Origin: Nitrospirota bacterium
GTDB lineage: Bacteria > Nitrospirota > Thermodesulfovibrionia > UBA6902
Length of the DNA: 5,238 nt
NCBI GenBank assembly: GCA_015491705.1
Contig: WFVK01000155.1
Location: forward strand, 1 to 5,238
Direction: 5' to 3'
Each line of letters starts with the position of its first letter. Position 1 is the stretch's first letter. Positions 1 through 5,238 of this stretch are shown piece by piece. Made by a program: the position numbers and the translations under genes. The notes under the pieces are model-generated. The model ran no database searches, had not been told where the DNA came from, and saw only the letters and a program-made list of their open reading frames with translations.

Positions 1-535
1 ACAGTCCGTCCTTTCGGATATTATAAGGGCCGAAGGATACGAGACCGTTACCGCGGGCAACGGCAGGACGGCGCTTAGAGAAATTGCAAAATCTCCGCCC
101 GACGCGGTGCTGCTGGATATCAGGCTCCCGGGGATGAACGGCATGAAGGTTCTCGAAAAAATCAAGAAGACGGACAAAAACATGATAGTCATCATGCTCA
201 CCGGCTACGGAGATATCAAGGACGCGGTACAGTCAATGAAAATGGGCGCATTCAACTACATTACCAAGCCGTTTGAAAACGAGGAGATCATATTAAATAT
301 CAGGGAGGCGCTGCAGACCCGCCATTCCGCCTCCGGAAAGCTTTCGCACAGGGAAAGAGAGGTCCTGAAATGGCTGAAAAAAGGAAAAACATCATGGGAC
401 ATATCAGTGATTCTCTGTATCAGCGAGAGGACCGTGAACTTTCACATAAAAAACATTATGCAGAAACTCGATGCAGTAAGCAGGACCCATGCCGTCGTAA
501 AGGCGATCGAGATGGGACTGATCAACGGCACATAA
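1..535 (+). CDS. Response regulator, NtrC-like receiver plus LuxR-type HTH (5' end missing)
   Basis: The reading frame is open from base 2 to the TAA at 533-535, so the start lies before the window; the GTG at 107 falls inside the receiver and is not a real start. The receiver has the phospho-acceptor Asp (codon 116-118, in LLDIRLPGMNG), the switch Thr in MLTGYGD and the conserved Lys in ITKPF. Judged by family position of the Asp, only about 15 N-terminal residues are missing. After a very short linker comes a LuxR/GerE helix-turn-helix (about 345-530) with LSHREREVL, GKTSWDIS and SERTVNFHIKNI. By family, phosphorylation by a sensor kinase would promote dimerisation and DNA binding. The receiver reads like those of NtrC-type activators, but there is no AAA+ domain. 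The cognate kinase, probably upstream, is not visible. A link to the chemotaxis genes downstream is unproven, given the 197-base gap. Confidence 0.93.
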   Translation, partial: QSVLSDIIRAEGYETVTAGNGRTALREIAKSPPDAVLLDIRLPGMNGMKVLEKIKKTDKNMIVIMLTGYGDIKDAVQSMKMGAFNYITKPFENEEIILNIREALQTRHSASGKLSHREREVLKWLKKGKTSWDISVILCISERTVNFHIKNIMQKLDAVSRTHAVVKAIEMGLINGT

Positions 536-570
536 ACTGCATTCCCGGCAGATATCATCCTTACAGTTGC

Positions 571-591
571 ATAGGATAATCCCCTATATCC
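571..591. repeat. Overlapping short inverted repeats
   Basis: ATAGG (571-575) is mirrored by CCTAT (583-587) with 7 bases between them, and GGATA (574-578) by TATCC (587-591) with 8 between. A GATAAT hexamer sits in the middle. A LuxR-type regulator binds such short dyads, so this could be an operator, perhaps for the adjacent response regulator. The arms are only 5 bases, so chance is a fair explanation. Confidence 0.3.
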
Positions 592-673
592 GCTACCAGA
601 AAATCCCTCTTCAAAAAACATGCTTTTCCCTCTGTAGAAAAAATTCTTCATCTCGATAAGAAGGATACATGCA

Positions 674-700
674 GCCGGATATTTTATGATCTTATCCGGC
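674..700. repeat. Perfect 8-base inverted repeat upstream of the first MCP gene
   Basis: GCCGGATA (674-681) and TATCCGGC (693-700) are exact reverse complements separated by 11 A/T-rich bases. The spacer holds TATGAT (685-690), a 5-of-6 match to a sigma-70 -10 box. No T-run follows on either strand, so it is not an intrinsic terminator. It lies 33 to 59 bases before the ATG at 733, so it is either an operator over a promoter or a hairpin in the mRNA leader. Confidence 0.55.
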
Positions 701-732
701 CGTATAAAAATTCGGCTGAAAGAGGCGACAGC

Positions 733-1926
733 ATGACGATTAACCGCAATGTAAGTGTATATGCAAAGATAATACTGATATTCGTGCCGACCGTAATCCC
801 TGCGTTTATAGAAAACAATCTCTTCAGGGTCATCTGCGCCTTCATTGTAAGTTCATCCGTTGCTGCAGCCGGCGTTGCACTGATGAGGAGACACATAAAA
901 GACATCGAGGACAGACTCGGCGCCGGTAAGAAAGAGTATATATCCGGGATAGAGGACGTGATAAAGGGCATGCATGAAACCCTCCATGAAAAATCACAGC
1001 TAATCCCGGTTTTTGTAAATCAGCTTCAGGAGGTGACCCGGCAGACAGAGTCCGCCGCCATGGATATCGGCGAGCGCTTCATGAATATTGTCGAGAGGGC
1101 GAGAAATCAGTCGTCAGAGGCGTCAAATGCATTTATCAAGCTTGCGGGAGATGGAGGAGACAACGATGAAACGCTTACAGAGTTGAGCAAAAAGGCGCTC
1201 TCCGAGGTAATAGAGAGCCTGCAGGGCTCTGCAACTGTCACCAATCAGACACTGGGCGACATGGAGATGATCATCAAGGCCACGGGCAACGCAAGGACAA
1301 TGGTTGATGAGATCGGCTATATTGCGGAACAGACAAACCTCCTGGCGCTGAATGCGGCGATAGAGGCGGCCAGGGCCGGCGAACAGGGCCGAGGGTTTGC
1401 CATTGTCGCTGATGAAGTAAGAAAGCTTTCGGACAGGTCGAATACCGCCGCGGACGAGATCAGAAAGATCGTCACGCGTATCGAGACCGATACAAAGGAA
1501 ATCTACCAGAAGACCGAAAGGAATGTTTCAAAGACCAACACCGTCTCCACCGAGGCGGCGGCTGTAGTGGATGACACACTGAAAAAAATAGACGAAACAA
1601 TCAGCCGGGTGAAAACCCAGCTTGATGATCTCACAAAAGAGTCCGAACTCCTTGCAAAAGACATAAGCGACATAGTCATTTCCATGCAGTTTCAGGACAT
1701 CACGAGGCAGCGCATCGAACATGTCATCGAACCACTGCTCGCATTCAGGTCCGACCTTGAAGACATGATAAGAAATACAACGGATATGGGCAGAAAGCTG
1801 CGGCAGGAGAAAAGAAATGCCGTAAGCGGACTGCTCGAAGACATGTATACAATGGAAGCAGAGAGAAGGGTATTCCGGGAGACGATTGAAAGCGGAGCCG
1901 GCATAAAAAACAACCCCGGGGGATGA
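733..1926 (+). CDS. Membrane-anchored methyl-accepting chemotaxis-type protein without a sensor domain
   Basis: This 397-residue protein is a chemoreceptor signalling module. Two hydrophobic stretches, about residues 9-26 and 31-51, are separated by only a few residues (ENNL) and followed by RRH-K, so they probably form a membrane hairpin with both termini in the cytoplasm. No periplasmic ligand domain and no recognisable HAMP are present. The rest is long coiled coil, with the highly conserved hairpin tip that contacts CheA and CheW at about residues 197-236 ([20 protein letters not shown], then [15 protein letters not shown]). The C-terminal arm ends with [17 protein letters not shown] (about 318-334), which resembles the catalytic helix of CheZ. 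The tail lacks a CheR-tethering NWETF-type pentapeptide, and no clear methylation sites were seen. The ATG is supported by GAGG at 722-725, 7 bases upstream. cheY begins 3 bases after the stop. The family assignment is certain; the input signal is unknown, perhaps cytoplasmic or membrane-borne. Confidence 0.93.
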   Translation: MTINRNVSVYAKIILIFVPTVIPAFIENNLFRVICAFIVSSSVAAAGVALMRRHIKDIEDRLGAGKKEYISGIEDVIKGMHETLHEKSQLIPVFVNQLQEVTRQTESAAMDIGERFMNIVERARNQSSEASNAFIKLAGDGGDNDETLTELSKKALSEVIESLQGSATVTNQTLGDMEMIIKATGNARTMVDEIGYIAEQTNLLALNAAIEAARAGEQGRGFAIVADEVRKLSDRSNTAADEIRKIVTRIETDTKEIYQKTERNVSKTNTVSTEAAAVVDDTLKKIDETISRVKTQLDDLTKESELLAKDISDIVISMQFQDITRQRIEHVIEPLLAFRSDLEDMIRNTTDMGRKLRQEKRNAVSGLLEDMYTMEAERRVFRETIESGAGIKNNPGG

Positions 1927-1929
1927 GAT

Positions 1930-2295
1930 ATGGCAAAAACAATTCTTATAGTTGATGACTCGGCCTCGATGAGGCAGCTTGTAACCTTTGCGTTAAAAGA
2001 TGCAGGATACGAAGTTATCGCGGCAACGGACGGCAGGGATGCCCTGAACAAATTAGGCGGCGCAAAGGCGGACATGGTGGTAACAGACCTGAACATGCCC
2101 AATATGGACGGCATCGAGCTTATAAAACAACTGCGCAAATCACCGGCCCACAAGTTTACGCCTGTCGTCATGCTCACAACCGAGTCACAGGAGGGCAAAA
2201 AGCAGGAAGGCAAGGCAGCGGGCGCCAGCGGCTGGATCGTAAAGCCGTTCACACCCGAAAAGCTCATGGAAGTCATAAAAAAGTTTATACGATAG
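1930..2295 (+). CDS. cheY: CheY-type chemotaxis response regulator
   Basis: A stand-alone receiver of 121 residues, a little under E. coli CheY (about 129), with no output domain. All catalytic positions are present: D9-D10 (VDDS) for Mg2+, phospho-acceptor D53 (VTDLNMPNMDG), switch T83 (VVMLTTES) and K105 (IVKPF). W102 occupies the place of the switch Tyr106 of E. coli CheY, a common aromatic substitution. It should accept phosphate from the CheA encoded at 2707-4818 and act on a motor or another output; which one cannot be told from the sequence. GGGGGA at 1918-1923 gives a ribosome site 6 bases before the ATG. The start lies 3 bases after the MCP stop, so the two are probably translationally coupled. 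It could be a phosphate sink or adaptation CheY rather than a motor-binding one. Confidence 0.93.
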   Translation: MAKTILIVDDSASMRQLVTFALKDAGYEVIAATDGRDALNKLGGAKADMVVTDLNMPNMDGIELIKQLRKSPAHKFTPVVMLTTESQEGKKQEGKAAGASGWIVKPFTPEKLMEVIKKFIR

Positions 2296-2320
2296 ATACA
2301 AATTACCGAAACGGGGAAAC

Positions 2321-2334
2321 GGAGAGGAGACGTG
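2321..2334 (+). promoter_or_regulatory. Ribosome binding site fixing the GTG start of the STAS gene
   Basis: GGAGAGGAGA (2321-2330) precedes GTG at 2332-2334. The first GGAG is 7 bases from the start. No ATG or TTG in this frame competes nearby, and the STAS fold begins immediately after (FDYRAEQTEDKTVLTVNGEL), which supports the GTG. Confidence 0.7.
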
Positions 2335-2697
2335 TTTGATTACAGGGCCGAACAGACGGAAGACAAAACAGTACTGACTGTCAACGGTGAACTGACAATA
2401 CAGAACGCCGGTGCATTTAAAAACTTACTGGCAGAGTCCCTGGAAAAAACAGGGCACCTCGTACTGAACCTCGAAAATGTAACCGAAGTCGACCTCTCCT
2501 GCCTCCAGCTTCTCTGCTCGGCGCAACTGACGACAACGGAGCTGAACCGGCGCCTTACAATGGACGGCGGTTGCGCGGAGGCATTCAGAAAGGCCGCCGC
2601 GGAGAGCGGATATCTGGGGGATGAGGCGTGCAAACAGTCACCCTGCAACCAAAGCTGCCTCGGGACAGAGGCTGATAATTCCCTGGGAGGCGTCTAA
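2332..2697 (+). CDS. STAS-domain (anti-anti-sigma-like) protein of the chemosensory operon
   Basis: This 121-residue protein shows the STAS pattern: a beta strand TVLTVNGEL, helix LTIQNAGAFKNLLAESL, strand HLVLNLENVTEVD, then the conserved loop DLSCLQLL (from D54). S56 lies where SpoIIAA-type proteins carry their phosphorylated serine (the second Ser of DSSGL), although Gly is replaced by C57. By family, such proteins bind a partner and are switched by Ser phosphorylation. No anti-sigma kinase is in the window. The C-terminal tail (about 94-121) is unusual for a minimal STAS, with three cysteines spaced C100-x4-C105-x3-C109; C57, C62 and C81 are also present. Small STAS genes between cheY and cheA occur in Geobacter-like operons, so this looks like a genuine member of the system. 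Its target, which might be CheA, a receptor or an outside partner, is unknown. Confidence 0.82.
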   Translation: MFDYRAEQTEDKTVLTVNGELTIQNAGAFKNLLAESLEKTGHLVLNLENVTEVDLSCLQLLCSAQLTTTELNRRLTMDGGCAEAFRKAAAESGYLGDEACKQSPCNQSCLGTEADNSLGGV

Positions 2698-2709
2698 AAA
2701 AACAACATG
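2685..2709 (+). promoter_or_regulatory. STAS-cheA junction, probable termination-reinitiation site
   Basis: The STAS stop TAA (2695-2697) and the cheA ATG (2707) are in the same frame with three codons (AAA AAC AAC) between them. The nearest Shine-Dalgarno-like sequence, GGGAGG (2685-2690), is 16 bases before the ATG, too far for ordinary initiation and lying inside the STAS gene. Reinitiation by ribosomes that finish the STAS gene is the simplest reading. An alternative ATG at 2752 has GGGAAGAGG just upstream, but it would remove the first P1 residues (YREEA). Confidence 0.5.
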
Positions 2710-4818
2710 TCAACAGCCGACCAGCATAGAGAGGCATACAGGGAAGAGGCCATGGAACTTCTTGCAGAGCTCGAGACATCCCTGCTCGACCTGGAGCAGA
2801 GCCCGGATGACATGGAGCTTATAGGGCGTATCTTCCGGGCCCTGCATACAATCAAGGGGTCCGGTTCCATGTTCGGGTTTGAAGACATCGCCGAGTTTAC
2901 GCATGAGGTGGAAACGGTATTCGACATTGTACGCAACGGCGAGATGCACGTAACAAAAGAGCTGATAGACCTCACACTATCCGCCGGCGACCATGTCAGG
3001 ATGATGCTCGATGCCGTCCACGGGAGCAATGCAGCAGATTCCGGAAGGGCCGGGGAGATTATCGCAGCCCTTCAGAAGCTGTCCCCCGGCAAAAAAGGGC
3101 CTCATGCCGCACGCGCGGCGTCCTCTGAAGAGGATGAATCAGATCTGCTTCACGAGGGCAAAAGCATAACCTGCAGGATCCGCTTCCGGCCTCCCGGCGA
3201 CATCTTCATGAGGGGGATAAATCCGCTTCTTATACTGGATGACCTCCGGGCGCTCGGTGAATGCAGGATCGTGGCCCAGAAAGAAGGCATCCCCGCGCTC
3301 AATGACATTGACCCGGAGTATTGCTATACATACTGGGATGCCGTCCTGACCACTGATAAGGGCGTTAACGCGGTCAAAGAAATTTTTGAATTTATCGAAG
3401 ACGGCAGCGATTTAAGGATCGACATCATAGATATCATTGACGACAGACCGGAGGGCGGTCACAAGAAACTTGGTAATATCCTTGTTGAACGCGGCGATGT
3501 AACCCCTGACGAACTACAGAAAATACTCAGCCGTCAGAAACGGATCGGTGAATTGCTGGTTGAGGCCGACCTGATTGACACCGGAAAGGTGGAATCCGCC
3601 CTTACCGAACAGCGCCACGTCAGGAAGGTACAGGAGAAACACCAGCGAAGCGAAACCGGATCAAGCATAAGGGTCTCATCGGACAAGCTCGACCGCCTGG
3701 TCAACCTCGTCGGAGAGCTTGTAACCGTGCAGGCACGGCTTACCCAGACATGCGCATTGAAGAATGACCCTGAATTGCTGTCGATCTCCGAGGAGGTCGA
3801 GCGGCTGACCGAGTATCTTCGCGACAACACCATGAGCGTACGCATGGTGCCCATTGGAACCACGTTCAACAAATTCAAGCGCCTCGTGAGGGATCTCTCA
3901 GCGGAAACAGGCAAAGAAGTCGAAATGTCAACCGAGGGGGCTGATACAGAGCTGGACAAGACTGTAATAGACAAGCTCAATGACCCCCTCGTGCACATGA
4001 TCAGAAACAGCATAGACCACGGCATCGAGCCTCCCGAAGTTCGGGAGGCCATGGGAAAACCGCGGGCCGGCATGCTGCACCTGTCGGCCAGGCATTCCGG
4101 AGCCAATGTCCTGATAGAGATAACAGACGACGGCGCCGGTCTTGACCCGCAGGCAATACGTGCAAGGGCGGTGGAAAAGGGCCTGACAGAACCTGATGCA
4201 GAGCTTTCCGAAAAGGATATCTTTGCGCTTATCTTCGAGCCGGGCTTTTCCACGGCACGGAAGATAACAAGCCTGTCCGGCCGAGGTGTCGGCATGGACG
4301 TGGTAAAACGCAGCATCGAGGCCCTGAGGGGATCAATAGAAATAAGCAGCCAGAAAGACATCGGGACAACAGTAACACTGAAACTACCCCTCACCCTCGC
4401 AATCATAGACGGTCTCCTGGTCAAGATCGCTGAAGAGGTCTTTGTGATACCCCTTTCGATTATAGAGGAATGCGTGGAGCTGAGCCGCAATGCCGCGGCA
4501 AACGGCAATGAAAGGCATATATCGAACGTCAGGGGCGAGATAGTCCCGTATATAAGCCTGCGGGAGCGTTTCATGATAAACGGCCGCAAACCCCCGATTG
4601 AACAGATCGTAATAACGAGGATAGAAGGCCGGCGCGTCGGCCTCGTGGTTGACCACGTGATAGGCGGACATCAGACAGTGATCAAGACACTGGGCAGGGT
4701 CTACAGGGATGTGGAAGGGGTCTCGGGCGCGACCATCCTCGGTGACGGCAGGGTAGCCCTTATTCTCGATGTCCCCAGGCTCGTGCAAAACGTGGAAAAG
4801 GAGGCGGCCTTTTCCTGA
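2707..4818 (+). CDS. cheA: Chemotaxis sensor histidine kinase CheA with an inserted MshEN-like repeat pair
   Basis: A complete class-II histidine kinase of 703 residues, somewhat longer than E. coli CheA (654). P1/Hpt: about 1-110, phospho-accepting H47 in FRALHTIKGSGSMFGF. A charged linker (about 116-147) leads to a P2-like alpha/beta region (about 151-245; NPLLILDDLRALGE, YWDAVLTTD, GVNAVKEIFEFIED), probably the CheY-docking part. Residues 253-302 hold two tandem LG/IG-xx-L repeats similar to GspE/MshE N-terminal domains. P3 dimerisation: about 319-385 (VSSDKLDRLVNLVGELV). P4 ATPase: N box D426-H438 with N434, G1 D474-DGAG, F box F510-EPGFS, G2 G525-RGVGMD, then GTTVTLKLPLTLA. P5, the CheW-like receptor-coupling domain, runs from about 566 to the end. 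All catalytic motifs are intact. Expected role: receptor-controlled autophosphorylation and transfer to CheY, and to CheB, which is not in the window. The start at 2707 keeps the full P1 helix. Confidence 0.97.
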   Translation: MSTADQHREAYREEAMELLAELETSLLDLEQSPDDMELIGRIFRALHTIKGSGSMFGFEDIAEFTHEVETVFDIVRNGEMHVTKELIDLTLSAGDHVRMMLDAVHGSNAADSGRAGEIIAALQKLSPGKKGPHAARAASSEEDESDLLHEGKSITCRIRFRPPGDIFMRGINPLLILDDLRALGECRIVAQKEGIPALNDIDPEYCYTYWDAVLTTDKGVNAVKEIFEFIEDGSDLRIDIIDIIDDRPEGGHKKLGNILVERGDVTPDELQKILSRQKRIGELLVEADLIDTGKVESALTEQRHVRKVQEKHQRSETGSSIRVSSDKLDRLVNLVGELVTVQARLTQTCALKNDPELLSISEEVERLTEYLRDNTMSVRMVPIGTTFNKFKRLVRDLSAETGKEVEMSTEGADTELDKTVIDKLNDPLVHMIRNSIDHGIEPPEVREAMGKPRAGMLHLSARHSGANVLIEITDDGAGLDPQAIRARAVEKGLTEPDAELSEKDIFALIFEPGFSTARKITSLSGRGVGMDVVKRSIEALRGSIEISSQKDIGTTVTLKLPLTLAIIDGLLVKIAEEVFVIPLSIIEECVELSRNAAANGNERHISNVRGEIVPYISLRERFMINGRKPPIEQIVITRIEGRRVGLVVDHVIGGHQTVIKTLGRVYRDVEGVSGATILGDGRVALILDVPRLVQNVEKEAAFS
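3463..3612 (+). other. Tandem MshEN/GspE-N-like motif pair within CheA
   Basis: CheA residues 253-302 contain two similar 24-residue units. Unit one (K254-Q277) reads KLGNILVERGDVTPDELQKI and ends LSRQ; unit two (R279-Q302) reads RIGELLVEADLIDTGKVESA and ends LTEQ. Both keep the family order: K/R, L/I, Gly, Leu at 6, hydrophobics at 12, 17 and 21, Gln at 24. In MshE and PilB-type ATPases such tandem units bind cyclic di-GMP. Here only one residue separates the units, against about five or six in typical MshEN, so ligand binding is uncertain. Confidence 0.6.
4029..4049. repeat. Perfect 10-base inverted repeat inside cheA
   Basis: GCCTCCCGAA (4029-4038) and TTCGGGAGGC (4040-4049) are exact reverse complements around a single G. 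In mRNA it could form a GC-rich stem of 8-9 pairs with a small loop. It encodes the conserved GIEPPEVREA stretch just after the N box of CheA, so coding constraint may explain it. Confidence 0.6.
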
Positions 4819-4903
4819 GTTGACCGGGGGCAACCGGAATTTTTTAACAGGAGAGGACATTGAGTTATACGTCACATAGACCTCAGGAGAGGAGGACAAT
4901 AAT
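4819..4903 (+). promoter_or_regulatory. Leader between cheA and the second MCP
   Basis: This 85-base spacer holds a weak CCGG-gggcaa-CCGG hairpin (4824-4837) two bases before six T's (4840-4845). It resembles an intrinsic terminator, but the stem is only 4 pairs, so partial attenuation at most. Downstream are two copies of a purine-rich ribosome-binding sequence and a possible mini-ORF (4860-4907). I see no convincing promoter. Confidence 0.35.
4848..4893 (+). repeat. Duplicated ribosome-binding sequence (10-base direct repeat)
   Basis: CAGGAGAGGA occurs at 4848-4857 and again at 4884-4893, exactly 36 bases apart. The second copy continues into GGAGG (4891-4895) and serves the ATG at 4904, 8 bases on. 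The first copy sits at ribosome-binding distance from a TTG at 4860, whose 15-codon frame (4860-4907) ends in a TGA overlapping the ATG as ATGA. The repeat is a fact of the sequence; translation from the first copy is speculative. Confidence 0.6.
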
Positions 4904-5238
4904 ATGAGATGGAAGGATATAAAGATCGGGAAAAAACTGGCCGTGGGTTTCGGGAGCATGCTTGTCCTGATAGCAACGGCGAGCTTTGTAGGCTTTAACG
5001 GGATTCAGGAAGTAGGCCGCGACCTCTTCGTTGTGGGGCAAAAAGACGCGCCGGTGGTGGAGGCGGCCAGCCGTATGAAGATGGCGCTTATGATGGCAAG
5101 GGACGCAATGGAAAAATTCAGGAGCGCCTCTGCAGCGATTGCCACCGACAATGAAAAACTGCTTGACGGCATAGAGAAGAGGTACAATCAGTCGGTAGCC
5201 GATTTCGACCGGTTTACAGAAGCCGTTCTGGAAGGTGC
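4904..5238 (+). CDS. Methyl-accepting chemotaxis protein, N-terminal part (3' end missing)
   Basis: The frame opens at ATG 4904 behind a strong ribosome site (GGAGG, 4891-4895, spacing 8) and runs off the window after 111 codons. The N terminus, MRWKDIKIGKKLAVGFG, is the usual cytoplasmic start of a transmembrane chemoreceptor. A first membrane helix follows at about residues 12-31, and then a mostly helical, polar segment (from about 45) that should be periplasmic; DAPVVEAASRMKMALMMARD and ADFDRFTEAVLEG look like parts of a four-helix-bundle type sensor. The ligand cannot be predicted. The second membrane helix, HAMP and signalling hairpin would lie beyond the window. Its place right after cheA suggests it is a dedicated receptor of this array. 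The MCP call rests on N-terminal style and context, not on the diagnostic tip. Confidence 0.85.
   Translation, partial: MRWKDIKIGKKLAVGFGSMLVLIATASFVGFNGIQEVGRDLFVVGQKDAPVVEAASRMKMALMMARDAMEKFRSASAAIATDNEKLLDGIEKRYNQSVADFDRFTEAVLEG

Larger units (their letters stand above)
536..732. promoter_or_regulatory. Intergenic region, probable promoter zone of the chemosensory operon
   Basis: This 197-base gap between the response regulator and the first MCP has no credible ORF and is richer in A and T than its surroundings. It contains small inverted repeats at 537-551, 571-591 and 674-700. No strong sigma-70 pair is visible: there are isolated -10-like hexamers (GATAAT at 575-580, TATGAT at 685-690), but none has a good -35 at 16-18 bases. 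I found no sigma-54 (GG-N10-GC) or clear sigma-28 promoter. It is called a promoter zone because it is the only sizeable gap upstream of a tightly packed operon; that is inference. Confidence 0.45.

Noticed and set aside
107..535. Response regulator starting at GTG 107
   Set aside because: This would remove the first half of the receiver core. The frame is open back to base 2 with receiver-like sequence (DIIRAEGYETVTAGNGRTAL).
633..660. Possible sigma-28 (flagellar) promoter ending in CTCGATAA (652-659)
   Set aside because: The -10-like part resembles GCCGATAA, but the sequence at the proper -35 distance (TGTAGAAA) matches TAAAGTTT poorly.
684..971. 95-codon - strand frame over the promoter zone and MCP start
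   Set aside because: Most of it is antisense to the MCP membrane segments, which explains its hydrophobic look. There is no supporting neighbour or domain.
1692..2276. 194-codon open frame on the - strand across the MCP and cheY
   Set aside because: It overlaps two well-supported genes, spans their junction, and has low-complexity Ser/Phe/Pro-rich translation with no family signature.
2695..2703. A7 run (A AAA AAC) as a frameshift site between STAS and cheA
   Set aside because: The TAA stop is read before the run, and both genes are already in the same frame, so no shift is needed.
3534..4589. 351-codon open frame on the - strand opposite cheA
   Set aside because: It lies wholly within an intact cheA with all kinase motifs. 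Its translation is Ser/Arg-rich with no recognisable domain, as expected from the antisense of a codon-biased gene.
4819..4845. Intrinsic terminator after cheA
   Set aside because: There is a T6 run, but the best stem is only 4 pairs (CCGG/CCGG) with mismatches outside it, and a strong ribosome site for the next che-type gene follows closely. It is kept only as a weak element in the leader.

Overview
The window carries the first half of a bacterial chemosensory operon on the + strand, preceded by the end of a two-component response regulator gene. All six genes read rightward; no gene on the - strand is convincing. Codon and amino-acid choice (frequent ATA for Ile and AGG/AGA for Arg, GC near one half by eye), together with the order MCP-cheY-STAS-cheA-MCP, recall Nitrospirota (Thermodesulfovibrio-like) or Desulfobacterota/Geobacter-type genomes. 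That placement is inference from style and synteny; no rRNA or other marker is present.

Layout: (1) positions 1-535, the 3' part of a response regulator with an NtrC-like receiver and a LuxR-type helix-turn-helix. (2) 536-732, a 197-base gap with inverted repeats, the most likely place for the promoter of the chemosensory genes. (3) 733-1926, a membrane-anchored methyl-accepting protein with no periplasmic sensor and a CheZ-like FQDxTxQ motif near its C terminus. (4) 1930-2295, a CheY-type single-domain receiver. (5) 2332-2697, a small STAS-domain protein with a GTG start. (6) 2707-4818, CheA with an unusual pair of MshEN/GspE-N-like repeats between its P2-like and P3 regions. (7) 4819-4903, a short spacer with a duplicated ribosome-binding sequence and a possible 15-codon leader ORF. 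(8) 4904-5238, the 5' end of a second, conventional transmembrane chemoreceptor, cut by the window end.

Working model: receptors (the second MCP, and perhaps the anchored first one) control CheA autophosphorylation. CheA passes phosphate to the CheY. The STAS protein may add a serine-phosphorylation or partner-binding branch, and the first MCP-like protein may couple a CheZ-like dephosphorylation motif to the array. CheW, CheR, CheD and CheB are not in the window and would be expected just downstream. The core parts are well-known families. The least ordinary parts are the CheZ-like motif in the anchored MCP, the tandem repeats inside CheA, and the STAS gene lying in frame with cheA and separated from it by one stop codon.
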